DNA of 64,000 nt from Aporrectodea caliginosa (lineage: Eukaryota > Annelida > Clitellata > Crassiclitellata > Lumbricidae), in NCBI GenBank assembly GCA_020284085.1, contig JACEVL010000129.1, positions 1,080,001-1,144,000 on the forward strand. Direction: 5' to 3'. The translations under genes and the position numbers were made by a program. Positions 24,307-44,700 of the stretch are shown piece by piece. Below the pieces are notes generated by a model. The model ran no database searches, was not told the DNA's origin, and was given only the letters and a program-made list of their open reading frames with translations. Each line of letters opens with the position of its first letter. The first letter of the stretch is position 1.

Positions 24307-24771
24307 GGGGCCGTCCATAAATGACGTCACGCTATTTTGGCCGATTTTTAACCCCCCTCCCCCCCCTCGTCACATTTCGTCACAAAAGTAAGACCCCCTT
24401 TGAAAATGACGTCACAAAGCTCTGACCCCCTAAAACCAAATGTCCATGGCGAAGCAATATGCTCCTTCATGGAACAAATAGCGAAATCATGAATATTTTA
24501 AAGTCTAATGGTAACCAAATATTGAAATAATTAGAAAATTATTAATAATGGTGCCCGTATACATTAAAAATAATTAAAAAATACTGAAAATTTAATCGTC
24601 AAAATTAGTGCTGTAATTATTAAAATTAAATTGTTGTTAATTGTTAAATTTAATAACAGACCGGGTGTGACGTCACACTACTCAGACCCCCCACCCCTAT
24701 GTTTCACACATCGTCACAAATTTCCGACCCCCTCACCCCCTAGGTGCGTGACGTCATTTATGGACGGCCCC
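24307..24771. mobile_element. MITE with GGGGCCGTCCATAAAT ends, copy 1
   Basis: Perfect TIRs of at least 24 bp (GGGGCCGTCCATAAAT, then GACGTCAC) are flanked by TGA on both sides (24304-24306 and 24772-24774). Subterminal runs of C/G and repeated GTCACA motifs surround an AT-rich core around 24500-24660. It lies about 100 bp downstream of the preceding MITE. Confidence 0.8.
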
Positions 24772-24774
24772 TGA

Positions 24775-25882
24775 TGACAGTTATAATGAAAATCATTGAA
24801 ATACTTAAATACGTGAAAATACACCATATGCTCTGTCATGAACTAAATACGCTACCCTTTTACCACATGTAGTATTGGGGTGCGTAAGTTTACTGGCGTC
24901 TTGAGTGTCGGCTAGGGTCAGGTTAGACGTCGCAACTGTTTGCCCATGTTTTTTATATAACATTTCTTGGGATAAAGTAACTTAGTGTGACTGACTGGAT
25001 TCAGTTACAACAATTTAATTTCAGTAGTCTTGTGCAGAAACAGTGTACTGTATATTGTTGTATTGGCGTTAGCTTCTGTGCCAGAGTGTTTGTCTTTAGA
25101 ACCCAAAATTCAGAATTAACTACTTGCAGAAATATTCAGTACAGTAGTACTGTAGCATGATATATACTACCGTATATGGATTCGGAGCAGAAGACTGGGT
25201 AACTTCTCCAAGGTCCCATGACAGCACGGCAATCCCCTGAGTGGGCGATAATGGTATATTATACCTTATGGAGCTTGTATAGGTGACTTAGTAAACATTA
25301 TATCCAGTTGTGAAAGCAATATTTGGTGCTACACTGTAGTTCTTGTATGGTGTGTTAATGGATATGGCTTGCTGAGTTGATAGCTATTTCTAAGTAAGTA
25401 AGTAAGTAAGTAAGTAAGTATTTTCTTTATTTTTACCAGCTGACAAAGATGCACTCTGGTGCACATACATGAAAGATAAATGTTAATGCACATACAACCG
25501 GCAGCGGGCTTGCCAGGCTTGACTTAGCCACCCTTGCTGCTGAATTCCCCAGTTACACTTTCTCCACTACAGTTTGCGACCTTGGCATCCTACAGGACCA
25601 AGAACTTACTTTTGCTCTCAGCATCGCACAAATAATACTAATGCTACATGCAAGAGCAGGAGTTTGAGGAGCTCTTCTTAATGGCTTGCTTGGACAAATC
25701 ATTGCTACTGATTGCTAGGGTGTGATATAAGAAGCTTTTTAATGTTGATGAAAGAATGCTCAAAGTCAGAATAGCATGTTATTATGGTGATTTAATTTTT
25801 TCTGTTAGCTCTTCGCTGTGGACTTTGGATTCAAATCATTTAGCTCTCTTCTGTGAGGATTTATAATTCAGATACAGTTGCT
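24775..25882. promoter_or_regulatory. Upstream region of GTF2E2
   Basis: It probably contains the GTF2E2 promoter and a non-coding first exon. A pyrimidine-rich stretch followed by TTCAG sits just before the coding start, and no TATA box is evident. TTCTCCAAGGTCCCATGACA recurs at 25204. I cannot place the start site. Confidence 0.4.
25394..25424. repeat. AAGT tetranucleotide repeat
   Basis: About seven AAGT units lie 460 bp upstream of the GTF2E2 coding start. They may be a retroposon tail. Confidence 0.85.
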
Positions 25883-33655
<7,773 letters not shown>

Positions 33656-33717
33656 CAGCACTCTTGAAAGCTTCCTACTTGTTTTCTATCCTGTCATGGC
33701 ACAAGTAGACATGTTTT

Positions 33718-33823
33718 AAAACAGACTCTCGTTCTAATAATTGTTTGAAGGAATCTCTAATGTGTTTTCTAAAACAGACTCTCGTTCTAATAATTGTTTG
33801 AAGGAATCTCTAATGTGTTTTCA
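33718..33823. repeat. 53-bp tandem duplication
   Basis: Two virtually identical copies start at 33718 and 33771 with AAAACAGACTCTCGTTCTAA. They lie about 60 bp after the GTF2E2 stop, probably in its 3' UTR, and look recent. Confidence 0.85.
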
Positions 33824-35299
33824 TCACAAAATATTTTTTGTCAAATGTTCTCTTCAGAACAGGTTTCAGAAATTTAAAGCAATTTTGAATACACTGAATT
33901 TCACTAAAATTAACATAATGTTACGTTAAATTAAACATTAGTAAAAATACTGCTATTAGTAACATAACGGTAAAGAATTTGTTGCATGACTGTTACGTAG
34001 ATAGTAGTCCGCTTGGTATGTACAAATGACAAATTTCGATAACCTGCCATTGCTAATTGGCTTTTGTAATTGCTTTTCATATGTAAATTAACTGCCATAT
34101 TATTAACTGCCTTGTATCAACTACCTCAAGAGAAACTTTTAAATATGTTTGACAACATCTACTCGAGGAAAGCCATCTGACAAAACATGACTGTGACCTT
34201 CTAGGTAGATAAAACATGGCATCGCTGATGGTAAGATAGGTTTTATGGTTGCTTTCTCTAGTCATAGCATAAGGGTTGCAGGCAAACTGCGATGTCAAGT
34301 CTGTCTGATTTCATGGAGCATAGTTCTTCCTTAGGCTGCCTCTCCATCTAGCTGAATTGACAAGGCTTATGGATGGACATTAGAGCACCATCAATATTTT
34401 GCCTTTTTTTCACTATTACAATGGATCTGTTGGTCTACATTGAAAAGTTGATAAAATGCATTTCTACCAGATTAACTGTGGGTCCTTGAGTTCCAATATT
34501 TAAAAGAAACTGTTAAAAACAATCAGGTTTTTCGAGCACTTTAATGCAAGGAATCTCCGCAAATCCTAATGACAGCAACATGAGGTAACTGTTTATATAG
34601 CACAGTTTTGTGTCTCCCTAAAGAGAGTTTTAATGTAATGCTCCAACTTTTTGGTAAGGATCTTAACAAGAAATTCCAGTAATCAAAACTTGATTAAAAC
34701 AGTTTGCTAAATTTACTTAAGGGCTTCATTGAAAATTTTACATTTAGCACAAAGTATAGGCCTAATAAGATTTCCTAGGTGAGAAAAACAGCAATCTAAA
34801 TATACACCAGTTTCAATAGGTTAGCTGTAATAATAAACTAGTTTTCAAAATGAAGTACCAGGATGTGAACCCGAATGCTGAAGTGAATACATTGAAACCG
34901 CATAATTGTAATTATGACAATATCTATAGCAGCAATCTGTCATCAGGCCGCCCATATTGTAATAGCCTAAATTAGGTACGGCCTACTAGAAGCCACTCGA
35001 CATAGCTTCTGTGTACTATTAACAGTAATATCGGATAGTATAAAACGCAAACAAGATGAGATTACCCTCTCATGTGACTACCATCTAAGGCCAACATGGA
35101 GTCATGGACTGTTTAGCATTAGACTAAAGCTGACCTCAGAATAAAGCACCTGAATATTCATGCCACATTAAATGCTTTCAGCCGCCCTTTTAGGAGAAAA
35201 ACACCCCTTACATACCTAATAACAAATCAATTAGGCCCATCAACATTATTGTTATTGTTGTTGTTGTTATTATTATAATTATTATTATTATAATTAATA
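33824..35299. other. GTF2E2 3' flank and ERGIC3 upstream region
   Basis: ATTAAA at 33930-33935 is a possible GTF2E2 poly(A) signal. The remainder is AT-rich with no ORF of note. Confidence 0.4.
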
Positions 35300-35530
35300 C
35301 AATACAATACAATTAGGCCTACAATTATTATTGCTAAAGCGTAATCTCAGCAGAACCCAGAGAGGTTGGCAATGTTTCGTAGAGGTAGATGGCGTTCCCC
35401 CGTTGACTACTCTTTGGACAAACCCTCTGATTCTACGCAGCGCTCGTGAATAAGCTGGTGTCCTGCACTTGGCTTTCGAGTGGCGATTTAGAAATTTGGA
35501 GATTACGCTTTCTCTGCAATACACGAAAAC
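35300..35530 (+). repeat. Dispersed retroposon-like repeat, copy 2
   Basis: CTCGTGAATAAGCTGGTGTC, GCACTTGGCTTTCGAGTGGC and GATTTAGAAATTTGGAGATT match copy 1. It lies just upstream of the ERGIC3 start, next to an ATT/AATAC simple repeat. Confidence 0.5.
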
Positions 35531-35721
35531 CAGAATTTCTTTTACTTACTGACCTTTTACTCGCCCACAGCACCTAACTGCCAGGCGAGAGATCGTCTCC
35601 TCTGATGTATGGCAACTTCCGGCTGCTGATATGTTGACACGTCGTTTCAAACGGGGCTGCGTCGTCGTATGGGGAGTAGGGCAGAACTTGTAATTATTAA
35701 GCCTTCCGGTTAATATTCGCT

Positions 35722-38700
35722 ATGTCTGTTAAGGAGATGTTTGGCAGGCTACGCCAATTTGATGCGTATCCTAAAACCTTGGAAGATTTTCGTATCAAGA
35801 CATTCGGAGGAGCCACAGGTAGCACCAATCCCAATCACCAATCGTTAACTTTTCCCGTAGGGCGCCTACGAGCCCTTCTGCCCCCGTGAACTGTTGCTTC
35901 AGTATAGTTTTACATCCGTCGGGATGCCCCTATCTCCATAATAAACAATATGCCCGCTCCAGATTCAGATAGCATAAAGCGTTACGACCTTCCACAGCTC
36001 CCGCATGTAAGTGAGCAATGAGTAATAAACAGAATAATTAACAAACACAGTAATTAGGAGGATGAAAAATGAAGTCATATTTATTCATAAATTACTTTAA
36101 AAGGTGTGTATGAGTTGGAAATGACAATGTTAGAAATAATGTTTTGTCACATAAACTCATGAAGGGAAGCGTTAAATAAATCACTGCCTAGTATCTGAAA
36201 ATAGATTGTGCATTGCAGATATATTTCGTTGCTTGTCAACAGTTCCATCTGAGTCTTGTTTATGCATGTAGTATTCTGTACAACATTTTTGTTAATAAGG
36301 AAAAGCTTTTGTGAGCAGACATCTCATAGGTGCGGTAAAGTAATTGCTTATTATGACACAGCATCAACATTAGTTGACTTGCAACTCTTGAATGCTAATG
36401 CTGTGGAAGAACCTTTGCCAGTTTGACCGGCAAGCTGCATTTAAAATTCCCACACATTCCTAGGCATAAAGCTATGTACCACAGATGAGCTCAACAGTCA
36501 ACACGTTTAACTCCTTGATTGCCATATTGACGAGTGGTGCTCGTCCTGAATTATCTGTGTGCTGCGTGCCCTTATGTCGAGCGCCACTCATCATAAATGC
36601 AGTTACCTCTGTGCTTAGTGTGTCATTGGAGACATTGACTATTATTAAAAGCTTAGGCACATGAAAGTCAGTACAGGATTTTCTGCAATGTTTTGGCTAC
36701 TGCTGGGCTACTTTTGTACTCTGTACTGTGATACTTTCTATACTAGCGTATCACTGTTCGATACCTTGCTGCAGAATCAGACAGCAACTTGTCGAACAGT
36801 GAGGTGCAACAGAAAGGACATGCCAAAGGCATTGTTAGCAAGAAACAGACTTCTGGAGAGACAAGCTTATTGAAAAAGGACAGCCTGTTGGCAATCAAAT
36901 TCACCGATCACAAGGGCATTTACATACTGACAATCACACACTATGATTCATGCCAAACTGCGTCCGTTTGATCCCGGGCAACTCCGACACTCAACAAACC
37001 CACCTACGTGCTGAAATACAGCAAATACATGGGTGGGGTGGATCTCAGTGACAATCTCAAAGAGCCATATGCTGCATCATGAAAGTCTGTGGTCTGGTAC
37101 AAGAAGTTATTGATTTATTTACTGCAACATGCAATGATGAGTGCATTCGTACTTTACTGCCAGTTTTTATGCACGATGTCGTTGGTGACTCAGTGTTCGG
37201 CACAAATGACGGTGACATTGATGAAGGGTAATTGGAGTGTGTTGTTCGCATAACAGGAAGATATTTTTCAGAGAAAGTAACTGCAACAGATTGCAAAGAC
37301 AGGCTGCAAAGCATTGTCATGTTTGTTACAAGAAAGGCATGCTAGCTGAACACCGTTTCTACTGCACCAAGTGTCCATCAAAGCCTGATCTTTGCATCGA
37401 TGATTGCTTTGCTGCGTATCATGCTAAAATAAAGTACTGGAAGTGGCATCTGGGTGGAATAGTCACCCAGTCTGCAACAGTTGCTCTGAACATTCAATTC
37501 CAAGTACCCATACCTTTCTAGCATACCAGGTTATTCAGTCTCTATTGAAATAAATGAGCAGCAACAGCAATGTTCACATATGATATTTTTATTCATACTA
37601 TTACGACTTATATTCATTGCAACAGTGACTCTAGCACAGAAACTACAATTGCAGCAATAACAAAAATGCTTACATTAGCTTATGGTACACAGGGGTTGTT
37701 TTACTTTTGACCTTAAGCAGCTCTAAGGGTTAAAAGCATATGCTACTCTTAATGCAACTGTTAAATGCATCAGGTAGTTTGCTATAGCTTACATGTTCAC
37801 TTGCTCTGTATTATTTCTGTTCTACATCCAGGCTGCAAATTGTGCAGAAGTGATCTACATGTAAGTTCTGTGAATGTTATCCTGATGTACCGAATAAGGG
37901 GCTGTAAGGTTTAATACAGGTTTGGTTTATGACTGCACTGTGGTATAAGTCAGGGAGTAGAATGATGAAAAACAGAAGCAGAGAATATGTACAACAAAAG
38001 TTTGAATTCAAAGTATTATTTAAATATTAAGTCTAGTGTATTCTCTGCTTCCCCCTTAAAGACCGACTCACACCTCAACGTGGTGAGGGGTGGCAACAGT
38101 CAGTAGGGGAGTGCCTGCTGAGGCTATGCCATCAGTGGTGAAGGTCTTGGCTGAAGTACCACCTTAGGGCGCTACGCGAGGTGGACAGGCTCAGCAGGAA
38201 CCCTGAAAAAGCTGGCAAACGTGGGCGGCATCGCCGCCTTTGATACCACAAGTTGGATATCAGAGCCAGTCCTAAGCCTGGAACTCTCTTTAAGGGAGAA
38301 GTGCGAAGGTCGAACGGATGGGTGCAGATACTCCGTTCGTAAAGAAAAAAATACGAATGAAATCCAATGCAAGCATTGGACTCCAACGGGCCTCGGCCCA
38401 TGGATACGATGCAAGCGTTGGACACCTACGGGCCTTCGGCCCATGGATCCTGATGATGATGATGATTCTCTGCTTCTATTTTTCATCATTCTACTCCCTG
38501 ACTTATTAATGATTTCTGAATGATATTCCACAGCCTACTGAGGAGTTTTATCAGCATAGTTAATTAATCAAGGATTCAGATTTTCTTTAAACTTAATTCA
38601 AACATGGCAGTTTTTGTATATATATTTAATAAGTTTTTGTTAATTTTTTGTGGTTTTTCTTTCAGTGACAATTATCAGTGCCATTTTAATGTTCGTCCTG

Positions 38701-41700
38701 TTTATTTCTGAGCTCAACTACTATCTCACAAAAGAAATCCATCCAGAACTGTTTGTTGATACAACAAAGGGACAGAAACTCCGAATCAACATGGATTTAA
38801 AATTTGCTCACGTTGGATGTTCATGTAAGAACTGATCCCCTCTCTGTTATAAGTGGTTCTATGTTCAATCGCTGCCACATGATCATTGCTATTTTTGGAT
38901 TTTGGCAATTGTTTTGGTGTCGGCGACATTCCTAAACTAGTTAACCCTTGAACAACGAGCATGTATTAAACTGTATGGGAAACCAATGCAGCTCATCATG
39001 AAAGGGTTAAGTCTCCATGACCATACATGTGGCACCTGTTTGGAATCTGGCTGTGCAAAGAAGGCTAGCAATCGATTCTTTTTTTTTATCTCACACTTGG
39101 TTTCTCTGACCTATCAGATTTCAATTGGGTTCCCAACGCATTGCACATTATTATATAACCCTACCGCGGCCCGCCATGCGTCTATGACCGAACAGCCCGC
39201 TGGCAAGCTGTTACTCGTCCGCCTATGATGGACTCGTGTAGCAGGAATCTTGATTTATGACTGACAGACAAACATTTCTCTGCTCTTATTTTATTATTGC
39301 TTTCATATGAAATGACATTGATCATTTTGCCTAATGGAGCTATCGATTGGCATCATTAGATGAGCCTAGATCAGATGGCTATTTCATACTATCCGTTTTA
39401 TTACAGTTGAGTGATGCTTAGACTTGACTGAGTTCTTTTACTCTTTTTTGACTGACTTTAGTCGTTAGTTGATCTGATTGTTTTGTGTTCTGTGTTAGAT
39501 TTTATCATCTGCTGTTTACCAGACTTTCAATTCTTGTAGTTTTGAGCGTTGACGCAATGGATGTCTCTGGGGAACAGCATTTGGATGTTGAGCACAACGT
39601 CTTCAAACAACGACTGAACCTCAGTGGTTTTGTTATATCAAATGTACCAGAGAAGGAAGGTGAGTTCATGCAGAACTGTACCTATTAACCCTTTAACGAC
39701 AAGCTGCATTGTTTTCATATGCATTTTAGTATGTGCTTGTCGTTAAATGGTCAAAAGTCACCACTCATTAGACTAACTTGAGAGATTCTGCTTCTACGAG
39801 TGGAAGCAGAAATCATTGTGAGTATATAGTTAGCAAAAAGTAGCTTGTAATTCTTACTAAGCAGAAACTGACTGATGTTAATCATAATAAAAAATGAAAG
39901 AATTTAGATTATTCTAACATATGGCTGTCAGGCCCTTATCTCGGTAGCACTGCAACTGAAAAGTTGTTTGCCTAATCAGCGAGGACATATTATTGAAAGG
40001 ACCCAATGAACTTGGCTGTATCTTCTGATGCTGACCTTTATCTTGGCTGTTTGCTTTGTTGGCCATCACGCATGCGAATTACACAGCAAAGACAGGAGTG
40101 TCATATCTCTGTGTGTTCTTAAGATCTTTTTGATAGAATTAGCTGTTTCAGCAGTCTTGGGGTAACTGATAGTAATGAAACTCATTACTGCTGGACTAAT
40201 TTTTCAGCAGTCTTGGGGTTTTAGATTGTATATCAACATAAGAACAATTGCAATCTATTTATATAAATCTGAATAAAATCTGCTAACTGATAGTGCTGTG
40301 GGTAGCCAATAGCATAGTGTGGTAGTCAAGGACATCCATTTCTTGTCTTCTACTTGATTGTTATTTTGTAGTGAAGGAGATAGTTAATGTGGTCATCTGT
40401 TAAATTCAACAAACAGCAAACAGCATTTGGCTGTATGCAGGCCACACTGGATGTGCAAAATAAGTTGTCAATTACCGAATAATGTGTGAGGAATGTCCTG
40501 ACTAAGTTAAGCTTAAGGTGTAGAGCAGCCTGCAGTTTAGTTTCAAAAGAGAAATAGTCCGTAAATCATTTTGAAGTAGAGATTTAGATTGAAATGTTAA
40601 TTGATATGGTAGTTTCAGCATAAGAGAATGTGAACTTCTCTTGGTAATATTATGCTAAAAATATGTCCATTGTTTGTAGATTTGGGTGATAAATCCGACG
40701 ATTTATTAAAGGTATTGTCACAGATTTATATACTTTAACTCTAAAGGGACTTTTTCATCATAAACTGCCATTGAGCACTTTGTTATATGCATTTAATGAG
40801 AAAATTTATTCTTACATGGAAATACTCTAGATTATTCACTTTTTTCAGCTGGATGTTTGAAGAAGACATTTCTTCTCAAATGACTTCGATATTACAGTAA
40901 TTTTGATGCACAAAGTATCTGAAGATAGTCCTTGCAATCACTGCAATCTGACATCGCTGCTAAGCTCTCAAGTTGAAGCTGCCACATTAAATTATTGTCC
41001 ACTAGCAACATTTAACATTCTGCATTATTTAATCGTGGTTTTCGAGTTTTGATTTGATGATGACATTCAGCAGCTGTACAGGAACAACAGTTGCTTAGGT
41101 ACAAGTCACATGCAACAGGGCTAAGGCAATTGTCATGGGTGAAATTCGTCTATGATAATTATGCTCTGTACTTTAATATAACCAGCACCAACTGATTGCA
41201 GAATGTTAGACACTTGAGATCCTCTCAGCCTGAAACTAATTTCTTTACTGTTGTATGTTTATCAAGTTATTTGTTTTTCAAGTTATTTATTTATCTAGTT
41301 AAACTGCTCAAATGCTGCCCAATACTGAATGGATTAATCAATGCGGAATGGATTGCAGGCTGAACGAACACTGCAGAGCAGCCTCAGGCTTAGTTGTGTG
41401 TCTTATTTCTTTTGTAAAAAGAAGATTTGATCGAGCAGTACAGATTCTATTAGTTGTTTTATTTGCTGAAGTCCATCCATCTGTTAAAATGAGTGACTTA
41501 AGACTGTGTTTCGTGTCTGTTAATTACCAATAATTGAATATATGTTTATTATTTCTCTGTGACAATTATTGCTTCCTGCAGTTTTGAAATGAATTTTAGC
41601 TGCAATACCTAAATTTCAAGCATTATTTCTTCTTCAGGATGTGGCTACAACGCTTGATCCTGCCAGATGTGAAAGCTGCTACGGAGCGGAAAGTGCTGCT

Positions 41701-44700
41701 TACAAGTTTGTATTACTTTAGTTGTGTAAAAGGAGAAATGGGGATGCACAAAACCTTTAATCAGTTTTCATTCTGTTTTATTTGTGTTATTTTCATCTGT
41801 CATTGCTGCTAATTGTCAGATCAGGTGGAACCTGTCATGGACTGTACATTGTCATGGACTCTGGAGCCTGGATACATATATTATCTGTTTTGTTACATAA
41901 GACCTCTTGACTAGAGATTGGCCATTTTTGGTATTAGGCACTCTATTAGAACATGATTGTAGTGACACTAGGTTGAAAAAGTTATAGAATATATTCCTAG
42001 TAACTGTTGATAACTAATAAAAGTGTTAACTTAAAAGCCACACAAATATTCTGTCCAGAATTGCACTTTTTCTACCTTGTGTATGGAGAAGAACTAGTGT
42101 CTTTTGTTATCAATCATAGACCCATGTTTTCTCTTACTACTCTCAATGACTATGCCTCATCATCATCTTCAGTTCCTGATGCCAGCCACTTGGCGGCGAT
42201 GGGTACGAATAAATGATCTCCATTGTCCTTGGTCATTTGTCAAGTTTATTGCTCCCCTTAGTGTTAGTCTGAGAGACTCTTAAGTGGCACTTTATAAATG
42301 TCTTGTTACATTACATTACATTAGTCCAAGCGATTGTATCCTCATTGATGTATAGGTTAATAGGTTCTGCTGGGTACAATAAAAATTTTGCTAGTAAGTC
42401 ACATTAAAATTAGTTTTATTGCTTTGATAATAAAATTGATTTGAGCCTTTTAATCACTGTTTAAACATTTATACAAATACTGTGGAAAAACAACAAGAAT
42501 AAGATGCTGTGTGGCCAATGCATAATAATGAATGTATTGGGTATAGGTCTGTTGTTGATTGAGATGACTCTAAATCTTTCGGTTTAGCTGCTGCAACACG
42601 TGTGACGATGTGAGAGAAGCCTATCGACAGAAAGGTTGGGCTTTTCACGATGCCGAGTCGATAGAGCAATGCAAACGAGACGGAACAGTTGACAAAATGA
42701 AACAACAGAAAGACGAAGGCTGTCGTATCTACGGATACCTTGAAGTCAACAAGGTACTTGAATTTTGTGGATAAATTAAATGCTGTTGATTTTTAATGAA
42801 AAAGTAATCTTAATCATTATATTTAAACAACAGCTTGAACAAATTTGAAGTCTTGTGAGTATTGCAGTTTTAAGATTTTTATTCAGTTAAATGTTTTGAA
42901 TCCTATATAGGCCTTTCAGTTTATTATGACCAAAGTAAATTATTAGTAAAGTAACTAAGTACTTGTTTGTCAAAAATGTTGCACTGTAATGGGTTTTGAC
43001 AAAGATTTGGCAGTCCATGTGTCCATGTACCAGTTGCTTACAGTTTAATTTTCATGTTCCACTTGTTAATTGCAAGTACATAGCATATATAGATAGTTGA
43101 ATTGATGTGATTGCTGCTTTAGGTTGCTGGAAATTTCCATGTGGCTCCTGGAAGAAGTTTTCAGCAGCATCATGTACATGGTTAGTATGGAGATATTTTT
43201 TTATCTCAAATATGATTAGACAGTGGCAATGGTCTAGTTTTTTGTGCCTTTGCAGATGGTGCAATATAAGCTGGAAAAATAGTAAATCTTCATCATCGTA
43301 ACATAATGCTTTATTTCTTTAACCAGACTTTTCTTCTTGTGTTTTATACTGAAGAGAAAAAAAGCAATCATTTTGCACACTATGAGATCCCGTATCCCGA
43401 GTTGATAGAGACATGGTTTTTCAGGGATGTTGTTAATGTGTTTGTACATGGTTATTCCTGTGTGTGTTAAGAACCTAAAAATGATGTTCCTTGATTGTCT
43501 TAATGGTGGTAAAGTTGAAAAGGCTACAGTTAAGTTCATCAGTGAGAGGAGAACTGCACTTTATCTTTTTCTGTATTCTTCTGCCTTTGACAGATCCAGA
43601 GACCCCCTTTTTGTTGGTATTCTGTGCTTTGTTCTTTACTCATTTGTCAATAACCTGGTATGTCTACTTTTCCTTTATCTTCATTCAATGTAGCAATGTA
43701 GCTCCTGGTGAGTTCCTGGTATTCCTGTAATCCTCCATTTGTCCTGGTATTTGTCCTGGTACAGTTCTGTTCTTAACAGTGAGCTCTGGCAAGTAGGGAG
43801 TCCAGCACAGTTCATTTCTGTATTCATGGAACCCATCAGTTTCTTCCTTCCTACACCAACCCTAGGACTTTCTCATTTGTTTTGTATTCAACCCAATTGT
43901 TCTTCATTATTTTTTCCACTCTGTTCTTTCAGTATCTTCCTTTCATATACAGTCCAAATTTCTGATCCATTAACTACCTTGGTCCTTGTGAGTCTTTCAC
44001 CATTCTTTCCTCTTGTTAAGTTTCCCTCTTGTTAGGGCTTCTTATGTGTTTGTTATACGATGTTTATGTTTATTTTCTTTTTGTTGTATTTGATGATGTT
44101 ATTCTTGCATTTTAGTGCATGATGTTCAATCTCTTAGTGGGCAGAAGGTTAGTGATGATGTTCTTCGTTAATGTTGTTTAAAAAAATAATATTTTCTTTT
44201 TTCTGGACAGTTTTTGTGTTTGCACTAAATGTTAGTTTGTAATTGTGCTTTCACTGTTTGGTTCTATCAAGGCATTTAATTGCTGTGTCCATATGCATTT
44301 TAAATGCTGATGAAGGCTTGTTTTGAAGCTGTGTGACTCTTAGGAAAGTTTGGGTGCTTGAAATATATTGGAAATGCAGTTTAGGATATCCATTACAAAT
44401 GAAAATCACATGTTCACATTATTTTCTATAGGATTTAGTGTGTGTAGGCATTTTCAGCACAATTTTGGTTTGTCTCCTATCCTTGAACTAGAAATATGAA
44501 AACCAGTTAAAACAAAACTGACTCCAGATGGCAAATGATTATGTTTGGTACACCAACTTATTGTAATGGGCCATTTCAATCGTAAATTGTACAGCAGATG
44601 TACAATTTTAGGCCAAACTACATTTCAGCATAAAATGAAAGTGCAGTGCTGTGAGTTCCTCATCCTACATTTGTCATTATCTTTGAATTCAATGAGTATT

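Noticed and set aside
36472..36660. Minus-strand ORF near the piggyBac remnant
   Set aside because: It is antisense to the probable element interior. The recognisable transposase text is on the plus strand.
38132..38531. Two overlapping minus-strand ORFs of about 100 codons
   Set aside because: They lie wholly within the inverted-repeat element and follow its duplicated GGCCCATGG units. No family was recognised.
43052..44035. Additional ORFs of 70-100 codons inside ERGIC3 introns 7-8
   Set aside because: They do not match ERGIC3 or any family. The real exons here are the short ones at 43123-43180 and 44116-44147, confirmed by phase and similarity.
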